Below, one piece after another: positions 1 to 8,633 of a stretch of 64,000 nt of DNA. Every line of letters starts with the position of its first letter. Position 1 is the stretch's first letter. The position numbers and the translations under genes were made by a program. The notes beneath the pieces were generated by a model that saw nothing but the letters and a program-made list of their open reading frames with translations, was not told where the DNA came from and did not search any database. Source of the stretch: Sphingomonas yabuuchiae (lineage in GTDB: Bacteria; Pseudomonadota; Alphaproteobacteria; Sphingomonadales; Sphingomonadaceae); contig NZ_LDTF01000009.1 of assembly GCF_001477495.1 (NCBI RefSeq), forward strand, positions 80,868 to 144,867, in the 5' to 3' direction.

Positions 1-218
1 GGAAGACGACCTTCCACTCGCAATCCACCTTCGTCCTGCCGCTGCCGCCCCAGCGGCCGGGGGCGGAGCCGCGTTTCATCTTCATGGCCGATCGCTGGCG
101 GCCCGAAAATGCGATCGACGGGCGCTATGTCTGGCTGCCGGTGGAATGGGAGGGCGAGACGCCGGTGCTGCGCTGGCGCGATCGCTGGACGCTGGCGAAT
201 GGGTGGGCGGGCAAATAA
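1..218 (+). CDS. C-terminal fragment of a family 43-type glycoside hydrolase
   Basis: The reading frame is open from the window edge (first full codon at 3) to TAA at 216-218, giving 71 residues of a C-terminus. It contains SQSTFVLPL, FIFMADRW and DGRYVWLPV, followed by a Trp-rich tail. From memory this matches the end of the beta-propeller of GH43 galactanase- or xylosidase-like enzymes, which release sugars from plant polysaccharides. The catalytic residues lie upstream of the window and cannot be checked, so substrate and localisation are unknown. The family call rests on this tail alone. Confidence 0.65.
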   Translation, partial: KTTFHSQSTFVLPLPPQRPGAEPRFIFMADRWRPENAIDGRYVWLPVEWEGETPVLRWRDRWTLANGWAGK

Positions 219-236
219 CGCCCCATATCCTACCGT

Positions 237-322
237 CCGTTCAGCCTGAGCGAAGTCGAAGGCCAAGGGAATCCGTTGGCCAAGCGCGGAACGTGCGCTT
301 CGACGTCGCTCAGCGTGAACGG
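237..322. repeat. palindromic intergenic repeat, family A
   Basis: Two inverted arms of about 28 bases, CCGTTCAGCCTGAGCGAAG... and its complement, surround a short centre. The same arm recurs at 19062, 25352, 35304, 55834 and 56836. It occupies most of the 187-base gap between the glycosidase fragment and ptrB. It can fold into a long hairpin and resembles REP-like elements that are common in sphingomonads. Confidence 0.8.
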
Positions 323-405
323 ATGTAGGAGTAGGCTGAACGGAGGTTGGGAGAAACCGTCCCTCACCCCTTCCGGCGGGGCCTAACCCTAGCTACATCC
401 GGGCG

Positions 406-2472
406 ATGACCGAACCCGCGCCGACGCCGCCCATTGCCCAGACCCGTCCCCACAGCTTCACCGCGCACGGGATCACCATCACCGACCCGTACGCATGGCT
501 GAAGGACCCCGCCTATCCGGAGGTCGAGGACAAGGACGTGCTCGCCTATGTCGAGGCGGAGAACGCCTATTTCGAGCAGGTCATGGCCCCACGCCAGCCG
601 CTGATCGACCGGCTGTACGAAGAGATGAAGGGGCGGATCAAGGAGGACGAATCCTCGGTGCCGCAAAAGGACGGCGACTGGATTTACTGGACCGGGTTCG
701 AGACGGGCGGGCAATATCGCAAATGGTGGCGCAAGCCGGTCGCGGGCGGCCCCGACGAACTGCTGCTCGACGAACCGGCGCTGGCTGAGGGCAAGGAATA
801 TTTCCGGCTGGGTGCCTTCTCGATCAGCAACAATGGCCGTTACCTGGCCTATGCGATCGACGACAATGGCTCGGAACGGTTCGAGGTGCGGGTCAAGGAC
901 CTGACCACCGGCGAGCATCTGCCCGATGTCATCCCCGGCATGTTGTCGGAGATCGTCTGGGTCGCGGACGACAGCGGCTTTCTTTACGGCGTGGCGAATG
1001 CGCAGTGGCGGACCGACAATGCGCGCTTCCACAAGCTGGGCACCGATGTCGCCGAGGATGTCGAGCTGTTCCACGAGGATGACGAAGGCTATCGCGTCGC
1101 CGTCGCCGAGACCTCGGCGCGCAACTGGATCGTGATCGCGACCGGCGACCATGTCACCAGCGAGGTGCGCTTGCTGCCCGCCGACAATATCTTCGCCGAA
1201 CCGATCCTGGTCGCCCCCCGCAAGGAGGGCCGCGAATATGATGTGGACGAGCATGACGGTACGCTGTTCATCCACACCAACGACGTCGACCCGCAATTCC
1301 GCCTCTGCACCGCCTCGATCGACCATCCCGGCGACTGGCACGAACTGATCGCGCCCAACCCGCATTTCTACATGACCGGGGTGGAGTGCTATAAGGACTT
1401 TTTCGTGGTCGAGGGGCGCGAGGACGGCTTGGACCGCATCGCCATTCATCGCTACGACACGCCGACCGTGCCCCAGCGGATCGACTTTCCCGAGGCGAGC
1501 TATACCGCCGGGCTGGGCGACAATCCCGAGTACGACGTGTCGACCTTGCGGCTGGGATACGAGTCGATGGTCACGCCGGGCACCGTCTATGACTATGACG
1601 TGGCGACCGGCGGCCTGACCGTGCTGAAGGTGCAGGAAATCCCATCGGGCTATGACGGCGACCAATACCGGACCGAGCGCCTCAAGATCGCCGCGCGCGA
1701 CGGGACGATGGTGCCGGTGTCGATCGTCTACCCGAAGGACTTTCCCCGCGACGGATCGGGCAAGCTGTTCCTCTATGCGTACGGCGCGTATGGCTATGCC
1801 ATCCCGCCGGGCTTTTCGACGGGGCGCATGAGTCTGCTCGATCGCGGCTTTGCCTATGCCATCGCGCATATCCGCGGCGGCGACGATCTGGGCCAGCAAT
1901 GGTATCTGGACGGCAAGCTGGAGAAGCGGACCAACACGTTCCACGATTTTGTCGACGTGGCGAAGGGGCTGATCGAGGGCGGCTGGACCAAGGCGGGCCA
2001 GATCGCCATCGCAGGCCGCTCGGCGGGCGGCGAGCTGATGGGCGCAGTGGTTAATTCCGACCCCGAACTCTGGGGCGCGGTCATCGCGGACGTGCCGTTC
2101 GTCGACGTGCTCAACACGATGATGGATGCCGAGCTGCCGCTGACGCCGGGCGAGTGGCCCGAATGGGGCAATCCGATTGAGGACGCCAAGGCGTTCGAGC
2201 TGATCCGCAGCTACAGCCCCTATGACAATGTTCGGCCGCAAGCCTATCCGCCGATGTTCATCTCGGGCGGGCTGAACGATCCGCGCGTCACCTATTGGGA
2301 GCCCGCGAAGTGGGCCGCCCGCCTGCGCGCGACCAAGACCGATGACAATTTGCTGCTGCTCAAGACCAATATGGGCGCAGGCCATGGCGGCAAGTCTGGC
2401 CGGTTCGAGTCCTTGCGCGAAGGCGCGGAGGAGCACGCCTTCATCCTGTGGCAGATGGGAGTCGAATCCTGA
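406..2472 (+). CDS. ptrB: oligopeptidase B (protease II), S9A family
   Basis: This 688-residue serine peptidase should cut short peptides after basic residues. The N-terminal half has beta-propeller-like sequence and the C-terminal third is an alpha/beta hydrolase domain. The catalytic triad can be placed: Ser539 in GRSAGGE, Asp625 in NDPRV and His660 in GAGHGGKSGR. Length is normal for the family (about 690). There is no signal peptide, so it is probably cytoplasmic. ATG at 406 is the first good start after the repeat. The 3' end overlaps the start of the DedA gene, so the two are likely co-transcribed. Confidence 0.93.
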   Translation: MTEPAPTPPIAQTRPHSFTAHGITITDPYAWLKDPAYPEVEDKDVLAYVEAENAYFEQVMAPRQPLIDRLYEEMKGRIKEDESSVPQKDGDWIYWTGFETGGQYRKWWRKPVAGGPDELLLDEPALAEGKEYFRLGAFSISNNGRYLAYAIDDNGSERFEVRVKDLTTGEHLPDVIPGMLSEIVWVADDSGFLYGVANAQWRTDNARFHKLGTDVAEDVELFHEDDEGYRVAVAETSARNWIVIATGDHVTSEVRLLPADNIFAEPILVAPRKEGREYDVDEHDGTLFIHTNDVDPQFRLCTASIDHPGDWHELIAPNPHFYMTGVECYKDFFVVEGREDGLDRIAIHRYDTPTVPQRIDFPEASYTAGLGDNPEYDVSTLRLGYESMVTPGTVYDYDVATGGLTVLKVQEIPSGYDGDQYRTERLKIAARDGTMVPVSIVYPKDFPRDGSGKLFLYAYGAYGYAIPPGFSTGRMSLLDRGFAYAIAHIRGGDDLGQQWYLDGKLEKRTNTFHDFVDVAKGLIEGGWTKAGQIAIAGRSAGGELMGAVVNSDPELWGAVIADVPFVDVLNTMMDAELPLTPGEWPEWGNPIEDAKAFELIRSYSPYDNVRPQAYPPMFISGGLNDPRVTYWEPAKWAARLRATKTDDNLLLLKTNMGAGHGGKSGRFESLREGAEEHAFILWQMGVES

Positions 2473-3053
2473 GCATAGAGGCGATCGTCGCGCGCTACGG
2501 TGTCGCGGCCATCGCACTCGGCGCCGGGCTGGAGGGCGAGACGGCGGTCGTGACCGGCGGCATCCTGTCGCATCAGGGGCTGATCGGCTGGCCCGCCGCC
2601 TTCCTGGCCGCGGCAATCGGGTCGTTCCTGGCGGATCAGGTCTTCTTCACCATCGGCCGCCGCGCACGCGACGGGCGCTGGGTGGCCAAGTTGCGCAAGC
2701 GGCGCGTCTATACGCGCGTCACGAAGCTGATGGAGCGTTACCCGGTCGGCTTCATCTTCGCCTTCCGCTTTCTCTACGGCCTGCGCACGATCAGCCCGGT
2801 GGCGCTGGGCACCAGCCATGTGTCGACCCGGCTGTTCGTCGCGGTCAATGCCGCATCCGCCTTGTGCTGGGCAGCGATCTTCACCGGCATCGGTTATCTG
2901 TTCGGCGAGGCGTTTCACGAACTCGCCGCGCGCTATCGCCCGACGCTGCCGCACATCCTGATGGCGGCGGGGCTGGTGATGGTCGCCGCCGCGATCGGCT
3001 GGGGCGTCCGCGCGCTGTGGTTGCGATACAGGGAATCGGACGAACAGGCATGA
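2448..3053 (+). CDS. DedA family membrane protein
   Basis: This 201-residue inner-membrane protein belongs to the DedA/SNARE-associated family, whose members act in undecaprenyl-phosphate or phospholipid flipping and membrane homeostasis. The acidic motif LEGETAVVTGG lies near residue 25 and the family signature FRFLYGLRTISP near residue 105. Several hydrophobic segments follow, including one at the C-terminus. The start is a GTG at 2448 that overlaps ptrB by 25 bases. No ATG fits better, so the exact start is uncertain. The stop codon overlaps the ATG of the next gene. Confidence 0.85.
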   Translation: MADGSRILSIEAIVARYGVAAIALGAGLEGETAVVTGGILSHQGLIGWPAAFLAAAIGSFLADQVFFTIGRRARDGRWVAKLRKRRVYTRVTKLMERYPVGFIFAFRFLYGLRTISPVALGTSHVSTRLFVAVNAASALCWAAIFTGIGYLFGEAFHELAARYRPTLPHILMAAGLVMVAAAIGWGVRALWLRYRESDEQA

Positions 3054-3442
3054 GCCGCTTCACCATGACCTTCACCGCCGGGCCGGAGCATATCGACGAG
3101 CTGGGCCATGTGAACAACGCCGTCTGGGTCCAGTGGATTCAGGCGATTGCTGGCGCGCATTGGGAATCGGTCGTGCCCCCCGAACATGCCGCCGCCCATA
3201 TCTGGGTCGTGACGCGGCACGAGATCGACTATCGCGGCAATGTCGTGGCGGGCGAGACGGTGACTGCCGAAACCTGGGTTCCCAACCCGCCCAAGGGCGC
3301 GCGCTTCGACCGGCATGTCCGCTTTCTGGATGCGCAGGGCCAGGTGAAGGTGGAGGCGGTGACGACCTGGGCGCTGATCGACCGCGCCACCGGCCGTCTG
3401 CTGCGCGTCACGCCCGAGATCGCGGCACCCTTTCGGGTTTGA
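3050..3442 (+). CDS. 4-hydroxybenzoyl-CoA-type (hot-dog) acyl thioesterase
   Basis: A 130-residue single hot-dog-fold protein that likely hydrolyses acyl-CoA or acyl-ACP thioesters in the cytoplasm. The motif DELGHVNNAVWVQWI near residue 15 is the 4HBT signature (catalytic Asp region, His-Val-Asn-Asn). The later part fits the rest of a hot-dog sheet. The start ATG at 3050 overlaps the TGA of the DedA gene (ATGA), so translational coupling is likely. The acyl substrate cannot be told from sequence. Confidence 0.85.
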   Translation: MSRFTMTFTAGPEHIDELGHVNNAVWVQWIQAIAGAHWESVVPPEHAAAHIWVVTRHEIDYRGNVVAGETVTAETWVPNPPKGARFDRHVRFLDAQGQVKVEAVTTWALIDRATGRLLRVTPEIAAPFRV

Positions 3443-3492
3443 CCGCAAGAAGCGGGACGCATCGCGTGCGTTCCTGCGCTAGGATCGCACCC

Positions 3493-3990
3493 ATGTTGAG
3501 CGAATGCACCATGGCCTCGCCGGTGGGCGAACTGATCCTCGTCGCGAGCGAGCAGGGCCTGCGCGCGATCCTGTGGGCCGAGGAGCGGGAAGGGCGGGTG
3601 ACGCTGCCCGACCGCCGCGACGATCCTGCGCATGCGGTGCTGGCGGAGGCGGTGCGTCAGCTGTCGCAATATTTCGATGGGCAGCGCCGCGTGTTCAACC
3701 TACCGCTCGACCCTGTCGGCACCGATTTCCAGAAGGCGGTGTGGACCGGCCTGGGCACCATTCCCTATGGCGAGACGCGTAGCTACGCCGCGCTCGCCAT
3801 TGCGATCGGACGGCCCGGCGCATCGCGTGCGGTCGGAGCGGCGAACGGGCGCAACCCGCTGTCGATCGTCACGCCCTGCCACCGTGTCATCGGTGCGAAC
3901 GGCACTCTGACCGGCTTTGCGGGCGGGCTGGCGGTGAAGCAGTGGCTGCTGGCGCACGAACGCGGCGAACGGCAGCGGGCGCTCGCATGA
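3493..3990 (+). CDS. ogt: methylated-DNA--[protein]-cysteine S-methyltransferase
   Basis: This 165-residue suicide repair protein removes alkyl groups from O6-alkylguanine. The acceptor Cys129 sits in the canonical PCHRVIGANG motif, preceded by the helix-turn-helix GTIPYGETRSYAALA. The N-terminal domain is short, as in Ogt rather than Ada, and there is no Ada-type regulatory domain. The stop TGA overlaps the ATG of the PaiB-like gene at 3987, so the two are translationally coupled. The 50-base gap to the thioesterase suggests the same transcription unit. Confidence 0.95.
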   Translation: MLSECTMASPVGELILVASEQGLRAILWAEEREGRVTLPDRRDDPAHAVLAEAVRQLSQYFDGQRRVFNLPLDPVGTDFQKAVWTGLGTIPYGETRSYAALAIAIGRPGASRAVGAANGRNPLSIVTPCHRVIGANGTLTGFAGGLAVKQWLLAHERGERQRALA

Positions 3991-4634
3991 GCTATCCGCC
4001 GCGCGCCTTCGCCGAGACCCGCGAAGACGTGCTGCTGGACGCGGTGGCGGTGATCGGCCTCGCCTCGCTGGTCGTCGCGCGGGACGGCGTGCCCGAGGCG
4101 GTGTCGTTGCCGATGATCGCAACGCGTGATGGCGAGGCGCTGATGCTGGAAGGGCATGTGGCGCTCGCCAATCCGGTCTGGCGGCTGGCCGAGGGCGGTA
4201 CGACGGCGCTGGCGATCTTCCAGGGGCCGCACGCTTATGTCCATCCCGGCTGGTATCCCGCCAAGCGCGAGCATGGGAAGGTCGTGCCGACCTGGAATTA
4301 CGTGGTGGTGCAGGCGCATGGGGTCCTGTCGGTCACGCGCGATCCCGAATGGCTGGCGGCCCATCTGGCGCGCCTGACGGAGGCGAAGGAAGCGGGGCAG
4401 GTCGAACCCTGGTCGATCGACGATGCGCCTGCAGATTTCATCCAAGGCTTGCAGCGCGGCATCGTCGGCCTGACCCTGTGCGTTGCCCGGCTGGAGGGGG
4501 TGTGGAAGATCGCCCAGCACCACCCCGAACCCAACCGGCGCGGCGTGATCGCCGGGCTGGCGGCATCGGACGCGGCGGGGGACAGAGCGATGGCGGCCGT
4601 GATGCAACAGGCCGAGCGCGACCGAACAGGGTAG
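3987..4634 (+). CDS. PaiB-like FMN-binding protein
   Basis: A 215-residue protein of the PaiB family (annotated as FMN-binding negative transcriptional regulators, with a pyridoxamine-5'-phosphate-oxidase-like split barrel). Supporting stretches are the N-terminal SYPPRAF, the central HAYVHPGWYPAK and VPTWNYVVVQAHG, and QHHPEPNRRGVIAGL near the end, all typical of the family. The start is ATG 3987 inside the ogt stop region; an upstream in-frame codon at 3942 lies within ogt and is rejected. A regulatory role is known only for Bacillus PaiB and is an inference here. Confidence 0.88.
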   Translation: MSYPPRAFAETREDVLLDAVAVIGLASLVVARDGVPEAVSLPMIATRDGEALMLEGHVALANPVWRLAEGGTTALAIFQGPHAYVHPGWYPAKREHGKVVPTWNYVVVQAHGVLSVTRDPEWLAAHLARLTEAKEAGQVEPWSIDDAPADFIQGLQRGIVGLTLCVARLEGVWKIAQHHPEPNRRGVIAGLAASDAAGDRAMAAVMQQAERDRTG

Positions 4635-4650
4635 GTTGATCGACAATTCG

Positions 4651-4778
4651 ATCCTCCCCGGAACGGGGAGGGGGACCATGCGCAGCATGGTGGAGGGGGA
4701 TCGCCGCAAGGTGTGTCTCAGGAGGAAGCCCCCCACCGTCAGGGCTTCGCCCTGCCACCTCCCCGTACCGGGGAGGAT
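4651..4778. repeat. palindromic intergenic repeat, family B
   Basis: The outer arms ATCCTCCCCG and CGGGGAGGAT are complementary and enclose an inner GCCTGCCACCTCCCC block and a short CATGCGCAGCATGGTGGA module. Further copies are at 5224, 22876, 33210, 46273, 47650 and 61885. This copy lies between the PaiB-like gene and the chorismate mutase gene, about 15 bases after the stop codon. Confidence 0.85.
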
Positions 4779-4861
4779 GTCACCGTGACGGCGATGTCAC
4801 TGGCGGCGGGAAAAATGCGGCCGTACCGGACCAGATATCGGTCCCGTGTCGGAGATTCCGG

Positions 4862-5218
4862 ATGCGTCTGTTGCCCGCTTGCTCCGCGCTGTTCGCCATC
4901 CTGCTGTCCGCGCCTGCCTCGGCAGAGATGGCTGCCACGCCCTGCTGCCGGACTCTGGGCGAGGTGCGCACCAATATCGACCGGATCGACGACCAGATTC
5001 TGCGTCTAATGGCCGAGCGGTCGCGCTATGTGGCGCAGGCCGGGCGCTTCAAGACCTCCGCCGCTACGGTGCGGGACGATGCGCGGATTCGCCAGATCTT
5101 GGCGCGCATCCGGGCCAAGGCGGTAGAGGCGGGTATCAGCCCCGACGTGGCCGAGGCGACCTTCCGCACGATGGTCGAGGGGTTCACGGCGGAGGAAGCG
5201 CGGCAGAAGCGGCAGTAG
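4862..5218 (+). CDS. exported chorismate mutase (AroQ type)
   Basis: A 118-residue protein made of a Sec-type signal peptide (residues 1-21, cleavage after SAPASA) and one AroQ helical domain. TLGEVRTNIDRIDDQILRLM is the N-terminal helix of AroQ/PchB-type mutases (conserved Arg and Asp), and a Lys follows in AGRFK. It would convert chorismate to prephenate or act as an isochorismate-pyruvate lyase, but in the periplasm, like the exported *AroQ enzymes of some bacteria. It stands alone between two family B repeats, with no aromatic-biosynthesis neighbours. Confidence 0.8.
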   Translation: MRLLPACSALFAILLSAPASAEMAATPCCRTLGEVRTNIDRIDDQILRLMAERSRYVAQAGRFKTSAATVRDDARIRQILARIRAKAVEAGISPDVAEATFRTMVEGFTAEEARQKRQ

Positions 5219-5223
5219 GACAT

Positions 5224-5352
5224 CATCCTCCCCGATACGGGGAGGGGGACCATGCGTAGCATGGTGGAGGGGGCGTGCGGCGAGGCGCAGCCTCTATGGA
5301 AGCCCCCCTCCGTCAGGCCTGTGGCCTGCCACCTCCCCGTACCGGGGAGGAT
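5224..5352. repeat. palindromic intergenic repeat, family B
   Basis: Second copy of the CTCCCC...GGGGAG element, with the same CATGCGTAGCATGGTGGA inner module. It fills the gap between the convergent chorismate mutase and OsmC genes, starting 5 bases after one stop and ending 1 base before the other. It may act as a shared terminator, which is inference from position. Confidence 0.85.
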
Positions 5353-5353
5353 T

Positions 5354-5761
5354 TTAGTTCATGTCATCCCACAGGATCATGATCGGCGCGTCGATGCCCA
5401 GCACGGCATGGACCGGGCAGGCCGCCGCCGCCGCTTCCAGCCTTTTGCGCTGCGCCGCATCGTACTGCCCCGGCACCCGCACCGTCACGCCCAGCGTCGT
5501 GATCCGACGCGGCGCATTCCCCATTTCCTTGGTGACGGTCGCGGTCGCACCCGCCATTTCCAGCCTGGCGACACGGCCTGCCATCGCCATGATGCTCAGG
5601 ACGCACCCGCCCAGCGATACCGACAGCAGGTCGCTGGCCGAGAAATTCTCGCCAAGGCCGCCCAGTTCTGGCGATGCATCCATGACCAGCACCGCGCCAT
5701 TGTCGGGATGGGCGACATGACAGCGCAGGCCACCTTCGTAATGAACGACGAAATCCGCCAC
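5354..5761 (-). CDS. OsmC family protein
   Basis: A 135-residue OsmC/Ohr-type protein; members reduce organic hydroperoxides using two cysteines. The two expected cysteines are visible, one in SLGGCVLSIMAMAG and one in AAAACPVHAVLG. It is closer in length and pattern to the general OsmC/YhfA group than to Ohr. It lies 5 bases downstream of ppc on the same strand and is almost certainly co-transcribed with it. The substrate is not determined. Confidence 0.85.
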   Translation of the reverse strand: MADFVVHYEGGLRCHVAHPDNGAVLVMDASPELGGLGENFSASDLLSVSLGGCVLSIMAMAGRVARLEMAGATATVTKEMGNAPRRITTLGVTVRVPGQYDAAQRKRLEAAAAACPVHAVLGIDAPIMILWDDMN

Positions 5762-5766
5762 CGCGC

Positions 5767-8442
5767 TTACCCGCTGTTGCGCAGGGCTGTCGCGATGCCG
5801 TTGATCGACAGCAATATGCCCTCGCCGATGCGCGGATCGTCCTCGCCCGCGCGGTGGCGCTTCATCAACTCGATCTGCAGCAGGTTCAGCGGCTCGATAT
5901 AGGGCAGGCGCAGGCGGATCGATGCCTCCAGCGCCGGATTGTCGGACAGCAGACGCGTCTGGCCGGTGACGGTCAGCAGGCCGTCGCGCGCGCGGTGCCA
6001 GCCGTCATGGATTCGCCCGAAGATCGCGTCGCGAAGGCCCTCGTCCTCGACCAGCCCGGCATAGCGCCGCGCGATGCCGATGTCCGACTTGGCGAGCACC
6101 ATCTCCATATTCGCCAGCGTGGCGGCGAAGAAGGGCCAGTGCTTCGCCATCTCGGCGAGCAGCGCCTTGTCCTCGAAATTCGCGATGGCCGTGCCGACGC
6201 CGTACCAGCCAGGCAGCATCACCCGCGCTTGCGCCCAGCTGAACACCCAGGGAATGGCGCGCAGATCCTCGATCGCGTCGGATTTCTTGCGGCTGGCCGG
6301 GCGACTGCCGATCTTCAGGCCCGCAATCTCGGCGATCGGGGTCATCTGGCGGAAGAAGGTGCGGAAGCCCTCGGTACCATAGACCAGCCCGCGATAGGTG
6401 GTGAAGGCGGTGGCCGACAGCGCCTCCATCGCCGCGGTGAAGCGCGCGGTGTCCGCCGCCGACAGCCGGTCGGGCTCGAGGCTGGCGAGCAGCGTCGCCG
6501 ATGCCATGGCCTCCAGATTGGTTAGCGCCGAATCGCGGGTGCCGTATTTGCCGGCGATCACCTCGCCCTGTTCGGTGATGCGGATGCGGCCCTGGACCGT
6601 GCCGTGCGGCTGGGCGCGGATCGCGGCAAAGGCGCTGCCGCCGCCGCGCCCGACCGCGCCGCCGCGTCCGTGGAACAGCTGCATCCTGACGCCGAGTTCG
6701 TCGAAGACCGGGCAGAACGCGCTCGACGCCTTGGACAGCGACCAGGTGGAGGTGAGGTAACCGCCATCCTTGTTCGAATCCGAATAGCCGATCATCACTT
6801 CCTGATGGCCCCGCGCCCGGACGATCGCGGCGATCTCCGGCAGCGCAAAATAGGCGCGCATGATCTCCGGCCCTGCCTCCAGATCCTCGATCGTCTCGAA
6901 CAGCGGCACCGCCATGATCGCGGCAGTGGCGGGCTCGCCGGGGCGGTAAAGGCCGAATTCCTTCAGCATCAGGTTGATTTCGAGCAGGTCGGACACCGAC
7001 TTGCCCATCGAGACGATATAGTTGGTGATGCACTTCGGGCCATATTTGGCGTGCGCATCGGCGGCGGCCTGGACGATCGCCAGTTCGGAGCGGGTCTCGT
7101 CCGAATACTCGGCATAATGGCTGAACAGCGGCCGGGCATTGGCCAGTTCGCGGCGGAGCAGCGCCACGCGCGCATCCTCGTCCAGTGCCAAGTAATCCGC
7201 CTCGACCCCGGCGACCTTCAGCAGCTCGGCGACGACGCGTTCATGCACCGCCGAATTCTGCCGCAGGTCGAGCGTGGCGAGGTGGAAGCCGAACGTCTCG
7301 ACCGCGCGGATCAGACGGCCCAGCGCCCCACCACCCGCCAGCGCACCGTCGCCCTGTGCCGCGAGGCCGCGGGCGATCGCGACCAGATCGGTGCGTAAGC
7401 TCTTGGGGTCGGGATAGGGCGCGCCGGTCAGGCGGCCGGGGCGCGGTGGGGTCTTGCCGGTCAGCGTCTGATGCGTGGCCGAAAGCCGCGCATAAATACC
7501 CGACAGCGCACGACGATAGGGTTCGTCGGAGCGGCTGAGCGCCTCGTCGCCGCTGGCATCGGCGAGCGCCAGCACCGCCTCGTCGACCTGCGCATGACCG
7601 GTCGAGATGGACAGTTCTGCGCCCAGCGCGTGGACGCCCTCGCAATAATGGGTCAGTACCGCGTCCGCCGCCTGCGCGAGCGCGGTGGTCAGCGACTCGG
7701 CGGTGACGAAGGGATTGCCGTCGCGGTCGCCGCCGATCCAAGAGCCGGGGCGAAGGAAGGCGGGCACGCGCGCGCCGAACGCCTTGTCCCAGCGCTGGTA
7801 CAAGGCGGGCAGGACGGGCAGGAACACATCGCGCAGATAGGACAGCGCCGTCTCCACCTCGTCGGTGACGTAGAGCCGTTCGCGGCGCAGCACGCGCGTC
7901 TGCCACAGGAGTGCGATCTGGCGACCGATCGCCGCCTCGACATCGTCGCCATCGGGGGTCACCGCCCGGCCCGCGTCGCGCATCGCCAGCAGTTCGGCGA
8001 TGCGGTTGCGGTGGTCGATCATGCTCTTGCGCCGCACCTCGGTCGGGTGCGCGGTCAGGACGGGCACGACCAGCGCCTGCGCCAGCAATTCCATCGCAGC
8101 GTCGCGGTCGATCCCCTGTTGGGACAGCGTCGCCAGCACCTCGGCAATGTCGGTGCCCGGCTCGCGCGCGATACCCTGCCGGTCCTCGGCCAGGTTGGCG
8201 AGCATTGAGAACAGCATGAACCCGCGCACGAAATCGAGCGTCTCGTCGAGCGCGAGGCGTTCCAGCTGGAGATCGACCGAACCGTCCTCCCCCAGCCCAC
8301 GATAGCGATCGACCGAGGCGCGGCGGATCGCCTCGGTCGCCTCGAACAGCGCGTCACCGCCATAACGGCGGATCACATCGCCGAGCTGCGCGCCCAGGAA
8401 GCGGATATCGGCATTGTTGGCGATCGGAGGCAAAGTCGTCAT
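5767..8442 (-). CDS. ppc: phosphoenolpyruvate carboxylase
   Basis: An 891-residue enzyme that carboxylates phosphoenolpyruvate to oxaloacetate to refill the TCA cycle. Family landmarks are in order: TAHPTEVRRKS (catalytic His), WIGGDRDGNPFV, GYSDSNKDGG, FHGRGGAVGRGGG, ITEQGEVIAGKYG and the C-terminal LLQIELMKRHR with a short terminal tail after it. Length matches E. coli Ppc (883). The start is ATG at 8442. An inverted repeat sits immediately upstream (8448-8467). The OsmC gene follows after 5 bases. Confidence 0.97.
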   Translation of the reverse strand: MTTLPPIANNADIRFLGAQLGDVIRRYGGDALFEATEAIRRASVDRYRGLGEDGSVDLQLERLALDETLDFVRGFMLFSMLANLAEDRQGIAREPGTDIAEVLATLSQQGIDRDAAMELLAQALVVPVLTAHPTEVRRKSMIDHRNRIAELLAMRDAGRAVTPDGDDVEAAIGRQIALLWQTRVLRRERLYVTDEVETALSYLRDVFLPVLPALYQRWDKAFGARVPAFLRPGSWIGGDRDGNPFVTAESLTTALAQAADAVLTHYCEGVHALGAELSISTGHAQVDEAVLALADASGDEALSRSDEPYRRALSGIYARLSATHQTLTGKTPPRPGRLTGAPYPDPKSLRTDLVAIARGLAAQGDGALAGGGALGRLIRAVETFGFHLATLDLRQNSAVHERVVAELLKVAGVEADYLALDEDARVALLRRELANARPLFSHYAEYSDETRSELAIVQAAADAHAKYGPKCITNYIVSMGKSVSDLLEINLMLKEFGLYRPGEPATAAIMAVPLFETIEDLEAGPEIMRAYFALPEIAAIVRARGHQEVMIGYSDSNKDGGYLTSTWSLSKASSAFCPVFDELGVRMQLFHGRGGAVGRGGGSAFAAIRAQPHGTVQGRIRITEQGEVIAGKYGTRDSALTNLEAMASATLLASLEPDRLSAADTARFTAAMEALSATAFTTYRGLVYGTEGFRTFFRQMTPIAEIAGLKIGSRPASRKKSDAIEDLRAIPWVFSWAQARVMLPGWYGVGTAIANFEDKALLAEMAKHWPFFAATLANMEMVLAKSDIGIARRYAGLVEDEGLRDAIFGRIHDGWHRARDGLLTVTGQTRLLSDNPALEASIRLRLPYIEPLNLLQIELMKRHRAGEDDPRIGEGILLSINGIATALRNSG

Positions 8443-8447
8443 GGGCG

Positions 8448-8467
8448 CTATTGCTGCAACGCAATAG
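8448..8467 (-). promoter_or_regulatory. inverted repeat in front of ppc
   Basis: The 7-base arms CTATTGC and GCAATAG are separated by 6 bases and lie 5 bases upstream of the ppc ATG. It could be an operator or a small leader hairpin covering the ribosome binding region. Nothing further supports a specific regulator. Confidence 0.3.
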
Positions 8468-8499
8468 GGTAGGCGTCAACCGATTGTGCCGGGTAATTT

Positions 8500-8508
8500 T
8501 GGTATAAT
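8500..8508 (+). promoter_or_regulatory. candidate extended -10 promoter
   Basis: TTGGTATAAT (TATAAT at 8503-8508, preceded by TGG) is a perfect extended -10 element in an unusually AT-rich stretch. No good -35 lies at 16-18 bases, as is common with extended -10 promoters. It points toward the two small hypothetical genes at 8634 and 8927. Confidence 0.4.
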
Positions 8509-8633
8509 ATCGAGGCCGAATTTTGCGATGATATTACGTGGTGGTTTGAGTTGGCTGGCGAAGAACGGGGCTGTCGGGCTACATCCGTCCCGCAGCATTG
8601 GACAAAGGGGGCACGCGTCATTTGAGAATCGGG

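Noticed and set aside
2398..2416. tRNA-like T-loop GGTTCGAGTCC
   Set aside because: It lies inside ptrB in the correct coding frame and no acceptor or anticodon stem surrounds it. No tRNA was found in the window.
364..2616. A 750-codon reverse open frame over ptrB
   Set aside because: It is the antisense shadow of a gene with a complete catalytic triad; its translation is Arg/Ala/His-rich with no domain.
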